Below are positions 18,587 to 26,230 of a stretch of 64,000 nucleotides of DNA, piece by piece. The first letter of the stretch is position 1. Every line of letters begins with the position of its first letter. The notes under the pieces are model-generated. The model was given only the letters and a program-made list of their open reading frames with translations, searched no databases and had not been told where the DNA came from. The stretch comes from Methanocella arvoryzae MRE50 (GTDB taxonomy: Archaea; Halobacteriota; Methanocellia; Methanocellales; Methanocellaceae), in NCBI RefSeq assembly GCF_000063445.1, contig NC_009464.1, forward strand, positions 1,426,001 through 1,490,000, given 5' to 3'. The translations under genes and the position numbers were made by a program.

Positions 18587-18966
18587 CCGAATGGGAGAAA
18601 TATAGCCTGATCACGGGATACGTCGTGCTGATAGCGGCGCTCGCGGCGCTCTTCGTCTTCGACGTGCAGTACCCGCTGCTGGCAGTACCTGCCATCGTGG
18701 GAGTGGCGCTGATCACCTATGCACTGTACCAGTACATGAACTGCCGGGGCTGCCCGGATGAGCGGATGATGAAGATCATCACCCACTCAATGGCCAACTC
18801 GTGGCTGACGATGCTGGTCTTCGCCATCATAAATATCCTGATGGAGCTCTTCGGGCACCTGCCCCGGTATACGGTGATGCGGACGCTATGCATGACGTTG
18901 TTTACGATGCTCCTGTTCTTCGGGGTATGGTACCTGTACTTCCAGAGAAAGGGGGATGTGGCATGA
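18583..18966 (+). CDS. Four-helix membrane protein, paralogue-like second member
   Basis: A 127-residue membrane protein with the same plan as the gene before it: four spans, a charged middle (CRGCPDERMMKIITHSMANSW) in the place of the GDERTAKLSAYAASW segment, and a similar end (YFQRKGDVA against YRTRGDIE). This shows the two are paralogues that may form a heteromeric complex. A C-x2-C (NCRGCPDE) precedes the motif. It is coupled on both sides by ATGA overlaps. Function unknown. Confidence 0.7.
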   Translation: MTEWEKYSLITGYVVLIAALAALFVFDVQYPLLAVPAIVGVALITYALYQYMNCRGCPDERMMKIITHSMANSWLTMLVFAIINILMELFGHLPRYTVMRTLCMTLFTMLLFFGVWYLYFQRKGDVA

Positions 18967-19076
18967 GCGGCCGCCCGTTCGAGGCGCCGAAGCTGCTGGC
19001 GACGGTGGTCTTCATCATGACGACCTCGATGATGGTCACTCACGTGTGGTTCGGCCGGAAGGGGGACATCGAATGA
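18963..19076 (+). CDS. Single-span membrane peptide, 37 residues
   Basis: ATG inside the ATGA overlap with the previous gene. It encodes one membrane span (LLATVVFIMTTSMMVTHVWF) and ends GRKGDIE, the same tail as its two larger neighbours. The shared GD[IV][EA] tail suggests the peptide is a stripped-down relative or an assembly partner. It overlaps the next gene by 4 bp. Confidence 0.55.
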   Translation: MSGRPFEAPKLLATVVFIMTTSMMVTHVWFGRKGDIE

Positions 19077-19213
19077 TTTCCTCCTGCATTTTGGGGTTCG
19101 TCATCCTCGGGCAATCGGCGTATTCTGCCCTCGCCCTGGCTGCAGTGGCAGGCTTGCTCTGGGGCTTGAGCCGCAAGCCTGAAAAGCTGGACGTGAATAT
19201 GAGAAAGACGTAG
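19073..19213 (+). CDS. Single-span membrane peptide, 46 residues
   Basis: Starts in the third ATGA overlap. One hydrophobic region covers residues 2-32 ([25 protein letters not shown]), followed by the basic tail [14 protein letters not shown]. Ten base pairs separate it from the XRE regulator. Its place in a tightly coupled string supports translation. No family recognised. Confidence 0.5.
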   Translation: MISSCILGFVILGQSAYSALALAAVAGLLWGLSRKPEKLDVNMRKT

Positions 19214-19223
19214 GAGATACGCC

Positions 19224-19430
19224 ATGAGGACGCGCATCAAGGAGTACCGGGCTAAGTATGACATGACCCAGGAGGACCTGGCCCAGAAGGTCGGCGTCCG
19301 CCGGGAGACCATCGTCTTCCTGGAGAAAGGCAAGTACAACCCATCCCTCAAGCTGGCGCACGACGTGGCGAAAGTGCTGAACGCGAAGATCGACGAGCTG
19401 TTCATCTTTGATGACGAAACGGACGCGTAA
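19224..19430 (+). CDS. Small XRE-family repressor, 68 residues
   Basis: A minimal Cro/CI-like HTH protein: [62 protein letters not shown]. Such 65-70 residue regulators commonly sit with small membrane-protein genes in archaea and bacteria. It closes the cassette and probably represses the promoter at about 17.95-18.03 kb, where short inverted repeats (CTAAC/GTTAG, CACAT/ATGTG) are visible. Direct repeats of GGTCG follow its stop. Confidence 0.85.
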   Translation: MRTRIKEYRAKYDMTQEDLAQKVGVRRETIVFLEKGKYNPSLKLAHDVAKVLNAKIDELFIFDDETDA

Positions 19431-19540
19431 TGTCGGTCGAGATATATGGTCGGTCGGCATATAGTCACTAATAACGATCGGCCATAGTTTTATATTACAT
19501 ATGCATAATAGGTACATACCGTCAGTATGGGTGAAGTTGC

Positions 19541-19891
19541 ATGTCCGTGACACCGAGAGATAACGCAGCCTTTGAGGCTGGCATCAAGCTCGGCGCGCTC
19601 TACCACCAGTTCGTGGGGTCGCCCGTCAGCCTGAAGACCGCAGACTCGCTGGAGAAGGCGATCGCAGAGAGCATCTCCGTGCAGCCGTTCGTGAAATCGA
19701 TCTCCGTCTCGATCGACAGACAGATGATCAAGGATAACCTCAGCTCGTTCGGGTACACTGAGCTGAAGGGGCCCATGCTGAAAGTCGACGCCGTGATCAA
19801 GTACCACGAATACGAGGCGAGCGTCGGCATCCAGTTCAAAGACGGGTACCCGCTCATGTTTATCAAAGACATAAAAGAGGTTAAAGGATGA
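19541..19891 (+). CDS. mptD: Archaeal dihydroneopterin aldolase MptD
   Basis: A 116-residue protein of the MptD (DUF372) family, which cleaves 7,8-dihydro-D-neopterin to 6-hydroxymethyl-dihydropterin on the way to tetrahydromethanopterin. The family start AAFEAGIKLGALYHQFVGSPVS and the end VSIDRQMIKDN ... KDGYPLMFIKDI are typical, and the length fits. GGTGA lies 7 nt before the ATG and a TATA box (TTTATATTA) at about 19488. It overlaps the Yip1-like gene by 4 bp (ATGA). Confidence 0.88.
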   Translation: MSVTPRDNAAFEAGIKLGALYHQFVGSPVSLKTADSLEKAIAESISVQPFVKSISVSIDRQMIKDNLSSFGYTELKGPMLKVDAVIKYHEYEASVGIQFKDGYPLMFIKDIKEVKG

Positions 19892-20532
19892 ATTTTATAG
19901 AGAGAGTTATCGGGACTATCACTAACCCGGACAAGACGATGGCAGACGTATGCAAGGAGCCGAAGTGGGAGGAGGCGCTGGTCATCGTAGGCCTGTACGC
20001 CATCATTACGGCAGTCTACATGTACCTGTACAACTCACACGTCTCGTACGCGTCGGACATGCCGGGGCTGGAGCAGATCACCATGATCAGCACCATCATC
20101 ATGGGACTGGTCATGCCCCTGGTCGGGTGGCTCATCTCGACCGCAGTACTATTCCTGCTGGCCATGGCATTCGGCGGAGAAGGCAAGTTCACCTCGCTTC
20201 TGACGGGCATCGGATACTCCGAGCTGATCAAGATCTTTGCCGTGATCATCTCGGCTATACTGATTACCCAGGCCCCGTACATCATCGTGGAGCTCAGCGA
20301 TACTAACCCGATGGCCAGCGTGGAAGCAGCAGCCGAGTTCAGCGCCAACATCTTCGTGCTCGCCAGCCAGATCGTCTTCCTGCTGGGCCTGATCTGGTCG
20401 TGCATCATCGGCATCTTCGCCCTCAAGCACTGCCAGAAGCTGAGCTTCAAGTCTGCAGCCATCGTAGTCCTCGTGCCGACGATCATCTACATCGTGATCC
20501 AGTACGGCACACTGCTGCTGATGTTCCTGTAA
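19888..20532 (+). CDS. Yip1-domain membrane protein
   Basis: A 214-residue protein with five predicted spans (about 33-51, 71-95, 110-130, 150-172 and 187-212) after a cytoplasmic start ERVIGTITNPDKTMADVCKEPKW, the usual opening of archaeal Yip1-family proteins. Function in archaea is not known. It is translationally coupled to mptD, which may be coincidence of operon packing. A strong terminator follows. Confidence 0.8.
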   Translation: MNFIERVIGTITNPDKTMADVCKEPKWEEALVIVGLYAIITAVYMYLYNSHVSYASDMPGLEQITMISTIIMGLVMPLVGWLISTAVLFLLAMAFGGEGKFTSLLTGIGYSELIKIFAVIISAILITQAPYIIVELSDTNPMASVEAAAEFSANIFVLASQIVFLLGLIWSCIIGIFALKHCQKLSFKSAAIVVLVPTIIYIVIQYGTLLLMFL

Positions 20533-20543
20533 GACCAGCTATC

Positions 20544-20570
20544 GCCGCCGTTACCGGCGGCCTCTTTTTT
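20544..20570 (+). terminator. Hairpin terminator after the Yip1 gene
   Basis: GCCGCCG and CGGCGGC form a 7-bp GC stem with a 4-nt loop, followed by CTC and six T residues, 12 bp after the stop codon. Confidence 0.75.
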
Positions 20571-20611
20571 AATAAAAAAGTTCTTGTACCACCCGGTCAA
20601 TCACTTCTATT

Positions 20612-21205
20612 ATGACCGAAGGCCTGTCACCGTCCGATGACCTGAAGCTCCATCTCGAAACCGTCTCCGCAAAGCATCCCAGGGACGTGGCGATCGCCAT
20701 GATCACCGGCATGCTCAAAGCTGAATACGCCCGGCTGGAAGAGACTCTGAAAGGCATCCGGGAGAGGTATCTGACGTTGAACGTGGACAACCCGGCCAGC
20801 GAGCACGAGATCGCCGACCTCCGCCTCGAAGCCGTTCGAGCCTACCAGCCGGCGTACGAGATCGAGGCTTATCTGGCAGCCATGGGCGCCGACGTCGGGC
20901 TGCTGACGCCCAGATTTGAAGGCGAGTTCGAAACCTCCGCCGTCCACACTAAAGGCTGGGACCTGTCCTTCGTCAGCCTCAAAGAAAGCGCCATGCGCAG
21001 CCTGGGCGGCCATTGCAACGTCATCGGCGAAGTCGTCATACTGGAGAGAAAACTGTACCACCACACCTACCTCGCCGCCGTCATGCAGCCAGCAGGCGCC
21101 GACAAAGGGCTTCCACAGCCAGACCCGTCAGGCGAGGTGGCGCTGGAGTTCCACTTCTCCACCGTCGTGTTCGACGAGGATGTTAACGTCATGGTGGAAA
21201 AATAA
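20612..21205 (+). CDS. Hypothetical protein, 197 residues
   Basis: A soluble protein with a helical start (DLKLHLETVSAKHPRDVAIAMITGMLKAEYARLEETLKGIRERY) and a mixed C-terminal half (WDLSFVSLKESAMRSLGGHCNVIGEVVILERKLYHHTYLAAVMQPAG). No family recognised. A TATA-like TTAATAAAA about 40 bp upstream and the absence of a ribosome site suggest a near leaderless message. It stands alone, followed by the CACAGAG repeat block. Confidence 0.6.
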   Translation: MTEGLSPSDDLKLHLETVSAKHPRDVAIAMITGMLKAEYARLEETLKGIRERYLTLNVDNPASEHEIADLRLEAVRAYQPAYEIEAYLAAMGADVGLLTPRFEGEFETSAVHTKGWDLSFVSLKESAMRSLGGHCNVIGEVVILERKLYHHTYLAAVMQPAGADKGLPQPDPSGEVALEFHFSTVVFDEDVNVMVEK

Positions 21206-21234
21206 CTTTTTTTCTGCAGAGAAACCTCGAACAT

Positions 21235-21464
21235 TCACCACAGAGAGCACAGAGAAACGGTTCACCACAGAGACACAGAGAAACACAGAGGCTCACAGAG
21301 TGGCTGGTTTACCACAGAGACACAGAGAAACACAGAGATTTTTCGGCAGATAACTGGATAGCGATCACCTAATAGGTAGATCTCTGTGCGTCTCTGTGTA
21401 CCTCTGTGCCTCTGTGGTAAAACAGTTCTCTGTGCGTCTCTGTGCCTCTGTGCCTCTGTGGTAA
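21235..21464. repeat. CACAGAG inverted repeat block
   Basis: The left half repeats CACAGAGACACAGAGAAACA units on the plus strand; the right half repeats CTCTGTGCGTCTCTGTGCC, the reverse complement. Together they make a long imperfect hairpin of about 230 bp around a short unique centre (about 21340-21380). It has no coding potential. Confidence 0.85.
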
Positions 21465-21502
21465 CTAAATAAATCACCATGCTGCGATGGTTTGACCTAA
21501 AG

Positions 21503-23161
21503 TTAAAGCAGTGTTGTCACCGCGAACAGCAGCCCGACGAGGATGTCTCCTGCAACCAGCCCGGAGGCGATGATGCCGGCATCGTCCTTGAGCCAGCCCT
21601 TTTTCTCCGCCCCCCATCTTATAATGCCGCCGACGAGGATGGCGGCCGTGGCTGATACGGGGAGCAGCAGCCCTAGTGCGACGCTGATCGCCGATATTTT
21701 TAGTTTATACAATATCAGCGCCATGACGGCGCCGAGCAGCACGAAGTACAGGTTGATGGAGGGTGACAGGACTTTGGTCACTGCCGACCGGGCCATTTCC
21801 AGCCACATGACGCTGTACGGTGCCGGCAGGGCTTCCGTGCCTATGCCATACATGCTGTTGATCAGGCTGATGCACGGGACGCAGAGGAGGCCGCCGATGA
21901 AGGCGCCTATGACCAGCATGTAGCGCAGGCCGGCCTGATCGATTTTGAAGACGTCGGCCACCTTGTGCAGGGAAAGGGTAGAGGCGAAGCCTAAGGTCGT
22001 CGCCAGGACGAAGCCCTGGAAGAGGAGCAGGGCCACGATATCCTGAAACGCGAGCCCCACCAGCAGGATCACCACGAAAGCGGCGATGCCGACGCTCATG
22101 GCCATCTCTGCCCGGCCCCGGGTTTCTATAACCATGAGCAGCACTGCCACGGGAATGCACAGGACGAACAGCCACACCGGAACGCCGATGAAAGTGTACA
22201 GCAGCGCTGCGGCGATGACTGTTGCTGCCAGCAGGAGAGCGCCATAGGCGAGCCTGGACATCCGGTTGCGTGAATCGCCCCCGCTTTCCGGGCTGCCCTG
22301 CCCTCTCGGATGCGGATGAAGGGCCCGGTGCCAGGCGGATACCAGCAGCGGCTTCAGCACCATGAAGAGGGAAAGGCCTGCAGTGATCACCATCATGGAT
22401 ACGGCGGTGGAAAAGATCCACGGGCTGCGCATGTGAGCGATGTAGTCGGCAGCGCCGCCCTCGGCGAGGTACAGGACGAGCAGGGAACCGACAGCGCCGA
22501 GGGCGATCTGCATGCTGCCCCGGAGGCCTACGATCATGCCGATGCCTGCCAGAAACGGGGAGAGGCTGAAGCCGGCGACGGCATGGCCGAGGGTTTCGGG
22601 AATGGCGCGGAGGCCCCGCAGCCCCGATACTGCGCCGCCTGTGACGCCCGCCAGACCCATCCGCACAGCTGATGCCTTGAACTCAGGCCCCTTTTTCTCC
22701 GCGGATAGAAGGCCGATGATCGACACGCTCACCTTTGGGCCGGGCCAGGGGAAGCCGCTTTTCATGAAGTAGCCGGTAAAATATGAAGAGGCGAGCATGC
22801 CGAGGATAAGGGACATGCTGATGATGGCGGCCATCGCAAAGCCCGGAACGGGCAGCGTCTCACCCGCCATGATGATCGAGCCGAGGCTGTCCGTATAGGC
22901 CAGGACCGCAGCGATGGCCATGGCCATGACTGCCACCATATACAGGAATGCCCGGGGCCTGGCACTCCTGGCGGCCGCGAAGACGAAGAATGCGAAGAAG
23001 AGCAGCAGGATATCCAGGCCGGTGGCCATGCCGAGCTTCAAGGCCAGGTACATGTAGACGAAAGCGTTCACGACGCTGAAGACGATACCCAGTAGTACAG
23101 CCAGGATGCGATCGTCTATCCGGAGCGCCATGTAAGGATAAACGTGAGGCCGGGACATCAA
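21503..23161 (-). CDS. OPT-like multi-span transporter, paralogue 1
   Basis: A 552-residue integral membrane protein with about 14-16 hydrophobic segments. The layout and motifs such as ALKLGMATGLDILLL, YFMKSGFPWPGPKVSVSII, LRAIPETLGHAVAGFSLSPFLAGIGMIVGLR and LPAPYSVMWLEMARSAV fit the oligopeptide/metal-chelate transporter (OPT) superfamily; substrate unknown. A paralogue of nearly the same length lies at 24514-26175 in the same direction, with a Fic gene between them. The last loop RWGAEKKGWLKDDAGIIASGLVAGDILVG is shared almost word for word. Confidence 0.75.
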   Translation of the reverse strand: MMSRPHVYPYMALRIDDRILAVLLGIVFSVVNAFVYMYLALKLGMATGLDILLLFFAFFVFAAARSARPRAFLYMVAVMAMAIAAVLAYTDSLGSIIMAGETLPVPGFAMAAIISMSLILGMLASSYFTGYFMKSGFPWPGPKVSVSIIGLLSAEKKGPEFKASAVRMGLAGVTGGAVSGLRGLRAIPETLGHAVAGFSLSPFLAGIGMIVGLRGSMQIALGAVGSLLVLYLAEGGAADYIAHMRSPWIFSTAVSMMVITAGLSLFMVLKPLLVSAWHRALHPHPRGQGSPESGGDSRNRMSRLAYGALLLAATVIAAALLYTFIGVPVWLFVLCIPVAVLLMVIETRGRAEMAMSVGIAAFVVILLVGLAFQDIVALLLFQGFVLATTLGFASTLSLHKVADVFKIDQAGLRYMLVIGAFIGGLLCVPCISLINSMYGIGTEALPAPYSVMWLEMARSAVTKVLSPSINLYFVLLGAVMALILYKLKISAISVALGLLLPVSATAAILVGGIIRWGAEKKGWLKDDAGIIASGLVAGDILVGLLFAVTTLL

Positions 23162-23277
23162 CGTTTGCGCAAACGATCACGTACCTGAAAGAGTCGCCGG
23201 AAGAATAGAGAAAAGTTGATTTACCAGAATACGACCTTGTATATGTCTATTTAACGATATCGTATCCAGGACTACCC

Positions 23278-24378
23278 ATGAAGCCGTATGAGCCCCGAAT
23301 ATTACCCTTAGACGACATCGACTGGGCATCTCACGTCACCCTGATCGGTAAGGCAAACGCAGCGCTGGCCAGGTATGACGGGATTCTGCAGGGCATCGTT
23401 AACCCGAAGGTACTTCTTTCTCCGCTGACCACCAGAGAAGCGGTGCTCTCGTCCAAAATCGAGGGTACGCAGGTATCACTGGAGGATGTCCTGCAATACG
23501 AGGCGGATATAAAAGAGCCGTTCAAAGCTGAAAGGGAGCAGGATATCCACGAGGTTCTCAACTACCGGAAAGCCATGGGGCATGCGGTTAACGAACTAAA
23601 AGATCACCCGCTCTCGATCGATATGATCAGGGACTTGCATCGTATTTTACTATCCGACGTAAGGGGTAATAACCGGTGGCCTGGGGAGATTCGGCGTATA
23701 CAGAACTACATTGGAAGACCCGGTAGCCCCATAGAGAAGGCTATCTTTGTCCCTCCGGCACCTTCACGAGTGATGGACGCACTCTCTAACTGGGAACAGT
23801 ACCTGCACAGCGAAGAAAAAGACCCGCTGGTCCAGCTCTCGGTACTCAAAGCGCAGTTCGAGCTAATCCATCCGTTCAGCGATGGGAACGGCCGTATAGG
23901 GCGTATGCTCGTCCCGCTCATACTCTACAATAAAAAAATGCTGTCCAGCCCGATGTTCTATATCAGCGCTTACCTGGAGCGGAACAGGGATATTTATTAC
24001 GAGCGCCTTCTCGGCATTTCCAGGGACAACGACTGGAACGGGTGGATATCCTTTTTCCTTCAGGCGATTCAGGAACAGGCGGATGAGAACAGTAGTAAAG
24101 CGTGGTCCATTCTTGAGTTATACAAAGAGATGAAATCCAAAGTGCCCGAGATCGTACCCTCAAAACACGCGGTTTACGTAATAGACGCCATATTTTCAAG
24201 ACCGATATTTAAGACCTCGCAGTTTGTTCCTGTGGCTGGCAGTAATCGAATGGCAGCCCAGAGAATATTACGCGCGCTAACAGAAAACGGGATATTAGAT
24301 ATCATGGCAGAAGGAAGAGGCAGGCAGCCGACAGTTTACTCGTTCAGACAGCTGCTTGACATAACTGAAAAGCTATAG
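23278..24378 (+). CDS. Fic family AMP-transferase with N-terminal autoinhibitory motif
   Basis: A 366-residue Fic protein. The catalytic motif is intact: HPFSDGNGRIGR at 198-209. An inhibitory S/T-x3-E-G motif is present N-terminally (S58 to G63, SSKIEG), so this is a class II Fic able to keep itself in check; its E62 would block the ATP gamma-phosphate site. The C-terminal 90 residues look like a winged helix (RMAAQRILRALTENGILDI). The family AMPylates protein targets; the target here is unknown. It is opposite in direction to both flanking transporters, as if inserted between them. Confidence 0.9.
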   Translation: MKPYEPRILPLDDIDWASHVTLIGKANAALARYDGILQGIVNPKVLLSPLTTREAVLSSKIEGTQVSLEDVLQYEADIKEPFKAEREQDIHEVLNYRKAMGHAVNELKDHPLSIDMIRDLHRILLSDVRGNNRWPGEIRRIQNYIGRPGSPIEKAIFVPPAPSRVMDALSNWEQYLHSEEKDPLVQLSVLKAQFELIHPFSDGNGRIGRMLVPLILYNKKMLSSPMFYISAYLERNRDIYYERLLGISRDNDWNGWISFFLQAIQEQADENSSKAWSILELYKEMKSKVPEIVPSKHAVYVIDAIFSRPIFKTSQFVPVAGSNRMAAQRILRALTENGILDIMAEGRGRQPTVYSFRQLLDITEKL

Positions 24379-24393
24379 CTTATGGTAACAATC

Positions 24394-24460
24394 TGTTACA
24401 CAAAAACATTTGTGTAACAAAAATCCCTAAAAAATGTTACACAAAAAATTTTGTGTAACA
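24394..24460. repeat. Two tandem hairpins with TGTTACACAAA arms
   Basis: Hairpin 1 (24394-24419) has 11-bp arms TGTTACACAAA/TTTGTGTAACA and a 4-nt loop. Hairpin 2 (24435-24460) has 12-bp arms and a 2-nt loop. They lie between the convergent ends of the Fic and transporter genes. The role may be bidirectional termination or a protein-binding array. Confidence 0.7.
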
Positions 24461-24513
24461 AATCTGTTACTCAAAAGTTTAATGGGTCTGACTCATCTCG
24501 ACGCTGACAAGCA

Positions 24514-26175
24514 CTACAATAATGACCGCAACGATATAGCCAGACCCACGAGAATATCCCCCGCGATCAGGCCAGAGGCCGTGATGCCGTTATCGTCCTT
24601 GAGCCATCCCTTCTTATGGATCGCCCACGCCAGGATGCCGCCGGCGAAGATCATCGCCGTCACAGATACGGGCAGCAGGAGGCCTATGGCGACGGCGACC
24701 GCAGATATCTTGTACCGGTACAGGACCAGTGCGATGACGATGCCCGCGAGGATCAGATAAAAGTCGATCGAGGGCGAGGGGGCTCCGGCGACTGCGGAGG
24801 TGGCCATCTCCAGCCACATGACGCTGTAAGGGGCGGGAAGAGCGTTCGTGCCGACGCCGTAGATAGCATCGAGAAGCCGGATGATGGGAATGCAGACGAT
24901 GCTTCCGGCGATCGAGCCGATCACGAGCACCCATGGCAGACCTCTGGCGTCCACATTGCTGTACTCAGCGGTCTTGATCAGGGCCAGGCTCAGCGAAAAG
25001 CTCATGACCATCGCCACGACGAAGCCTTCCAGGATGAGCAGTGGCACGATGTTGTCGAACGCCAGGCCCACCAGGAGGATGATCACGAAGGAAGATATGC
25101 CGACGCCCATGGACATCTCGGCCCGGCCCCTCGTCTCGATGATCATGAAGAGCACGGCGATAGGTATGCAGATGAGGAAGACCAAGGCCGGCACATCAAC
25201 GAAGAGCTGCAGGATGATCGCTGCCACTCCTATGGCGGCAACCAGCATCAGGCTCCTCATGCCCGGCAGGCGACGGCGGGCTCTGCCACCGTCCGGCGCT
25301 GTGGCAGGCTTTTCCCCGGCTTCCCCGCCGGCCGGCTTCGGGCGCCGGGAAAAGTAGGGCTTGACAATGACGTAGAGCGAAATGAACGCCGTGGTCACCA
25401 TCATCGATATGGCCGTCGAGAAGACCCAGGGATTGCGCATGTGAACAATGTAGTCAGTTGAAAAGCCCTCTACGAAGACCAGGACGGCCAGCGAGGCGAT
25501 CGCCCCCAGCGCTATCTGCAGGCATGCCTGGAACCCGATCAATAGCCCGATGCCGAGCATCATCGGGGACAGGCTTATACCAGCTACTGTCGTGCCTAAC
25601 GTTTCGGGAATGACCGCGAGGCCCCTTAACAGGGATATCCCGCCCGAGGCGAGGCCCGCTATGCTCATGCGTACTGTGGAAGCCTTGAAAGCCGCGTCTT
25701 TCTTCTCCGCAGACAGCATAGTTACGATGGCCGCCGTCACCTTCTGCATCGGCCATGGGAAGCCGCTCTTGAGGAAGTAATCAGTGAAATATAAGGACAG
25801 CAGCAGGCCGATTATGCTTGCCAGGCTCAGCAGGGCGGCCATGACATAATCGGGCACGGCGAACGGCTCCCCGGATATAATGATGGCCCCGAAGCCGTCC
25901 GTGTAAGCGACGACCGCTGCCGTGGAGCTCATCATGATGGCCATCACGTACACGAAAGCCCTGGACTTCACCGTCCTCGTAACCACGAAGACGAAGAAGG
26001 AGAGGAACAGGAGCAGAAATGCGATGCCGTCGGCCATGCCGGTCTTCATGGCCAGGTAAACGGTGACGACTGCGTTCAGTACGCTGAAGAGTACGCCTAT
26101 GATAATGGCCGGTAGCCTGTCGTCTACCGGTGCCTGTATCCCGTCGTCTACCGGTGCCTGTATCCCGTTGTCCAT
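24514..26175 (-). CDS. OPT-like multi-span transporter, paralogue 2
   Basis: A 553-residue membrane protein, paralogue of the one at 21503-23161 over its full length (FLKSGFPWPMQKVTAAIVTMLSAEKK, LAVIPETLGTTVAGISLSPMMLGIG, NALPAPYSVMWLEMATSAV, IHKKGWLKDDNGITASGLIAGDILVGLA). About 14-16 spans; OPT superfamily by pattern, substrate unknown. The N-terminus contains an exact tandem copy of the eight residues GIQAPVDD, a recent 24-bp duplication. A start after the duplication is possible. Confidence 0.75.
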   Translation of the reverse strand: MDNGIQAPVDDGIQAPVDDRLPAIIIGVLFSVLNAVVTVYLAMKTGMADGIAFLLLFLSFFVFVVTRTVKSRAFVYVMAIMMSSTAAVVAYTDGFGAIIISGEPFAVPDYVMAALLSLASIIGLLLSLYFTDYFLKSGFPWPMQKVTAAIVTMLSAEKKDAAFKASTVRMSIAGLASGGISLLRGLAVIPETLGTTVAGISLSPMMLGIGLLIGFQACLQIALGAIASLAVLVFVEGFSTDYIVHMRNPWVFSTAISMMVTTAFISLYVIVKPYFSRRPKPAGGEAGEKPATAPDGGRARRRLPGMRSLMLVAAIGVAAIILQLFVDVPALVFLICIPIAVLFMIIETRGRAEMSMGVGISSFVIILLVGLAFDNIVPLLILEGFVVAMVMSFSLSLALIKTAEYSNVDARGLPWVLVIGSIAGSIVCIPIIRLLDAIYGVGTNALPAPYSVMWLEMATSAVAGAPSPSIDFYLILAGIVIALVLYRYKISAVAVAIGLLLPVSVTAMIFAGGILAWAIHKKGWLKDDNGITASGLIAGDILVGLAISLRSLL

Positions 26176-26230
26176 CCCAACAACCCGTCGCTTATAGACA
26201 GGTATCCGACATTAATGTATGCTTTTTGTC

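Noticed and set aside
21235-21464. CRISPR array
   Set aside because: Units of 7-20 bp have no constant spacers and the halves are inverted; no cas genes are in the window.
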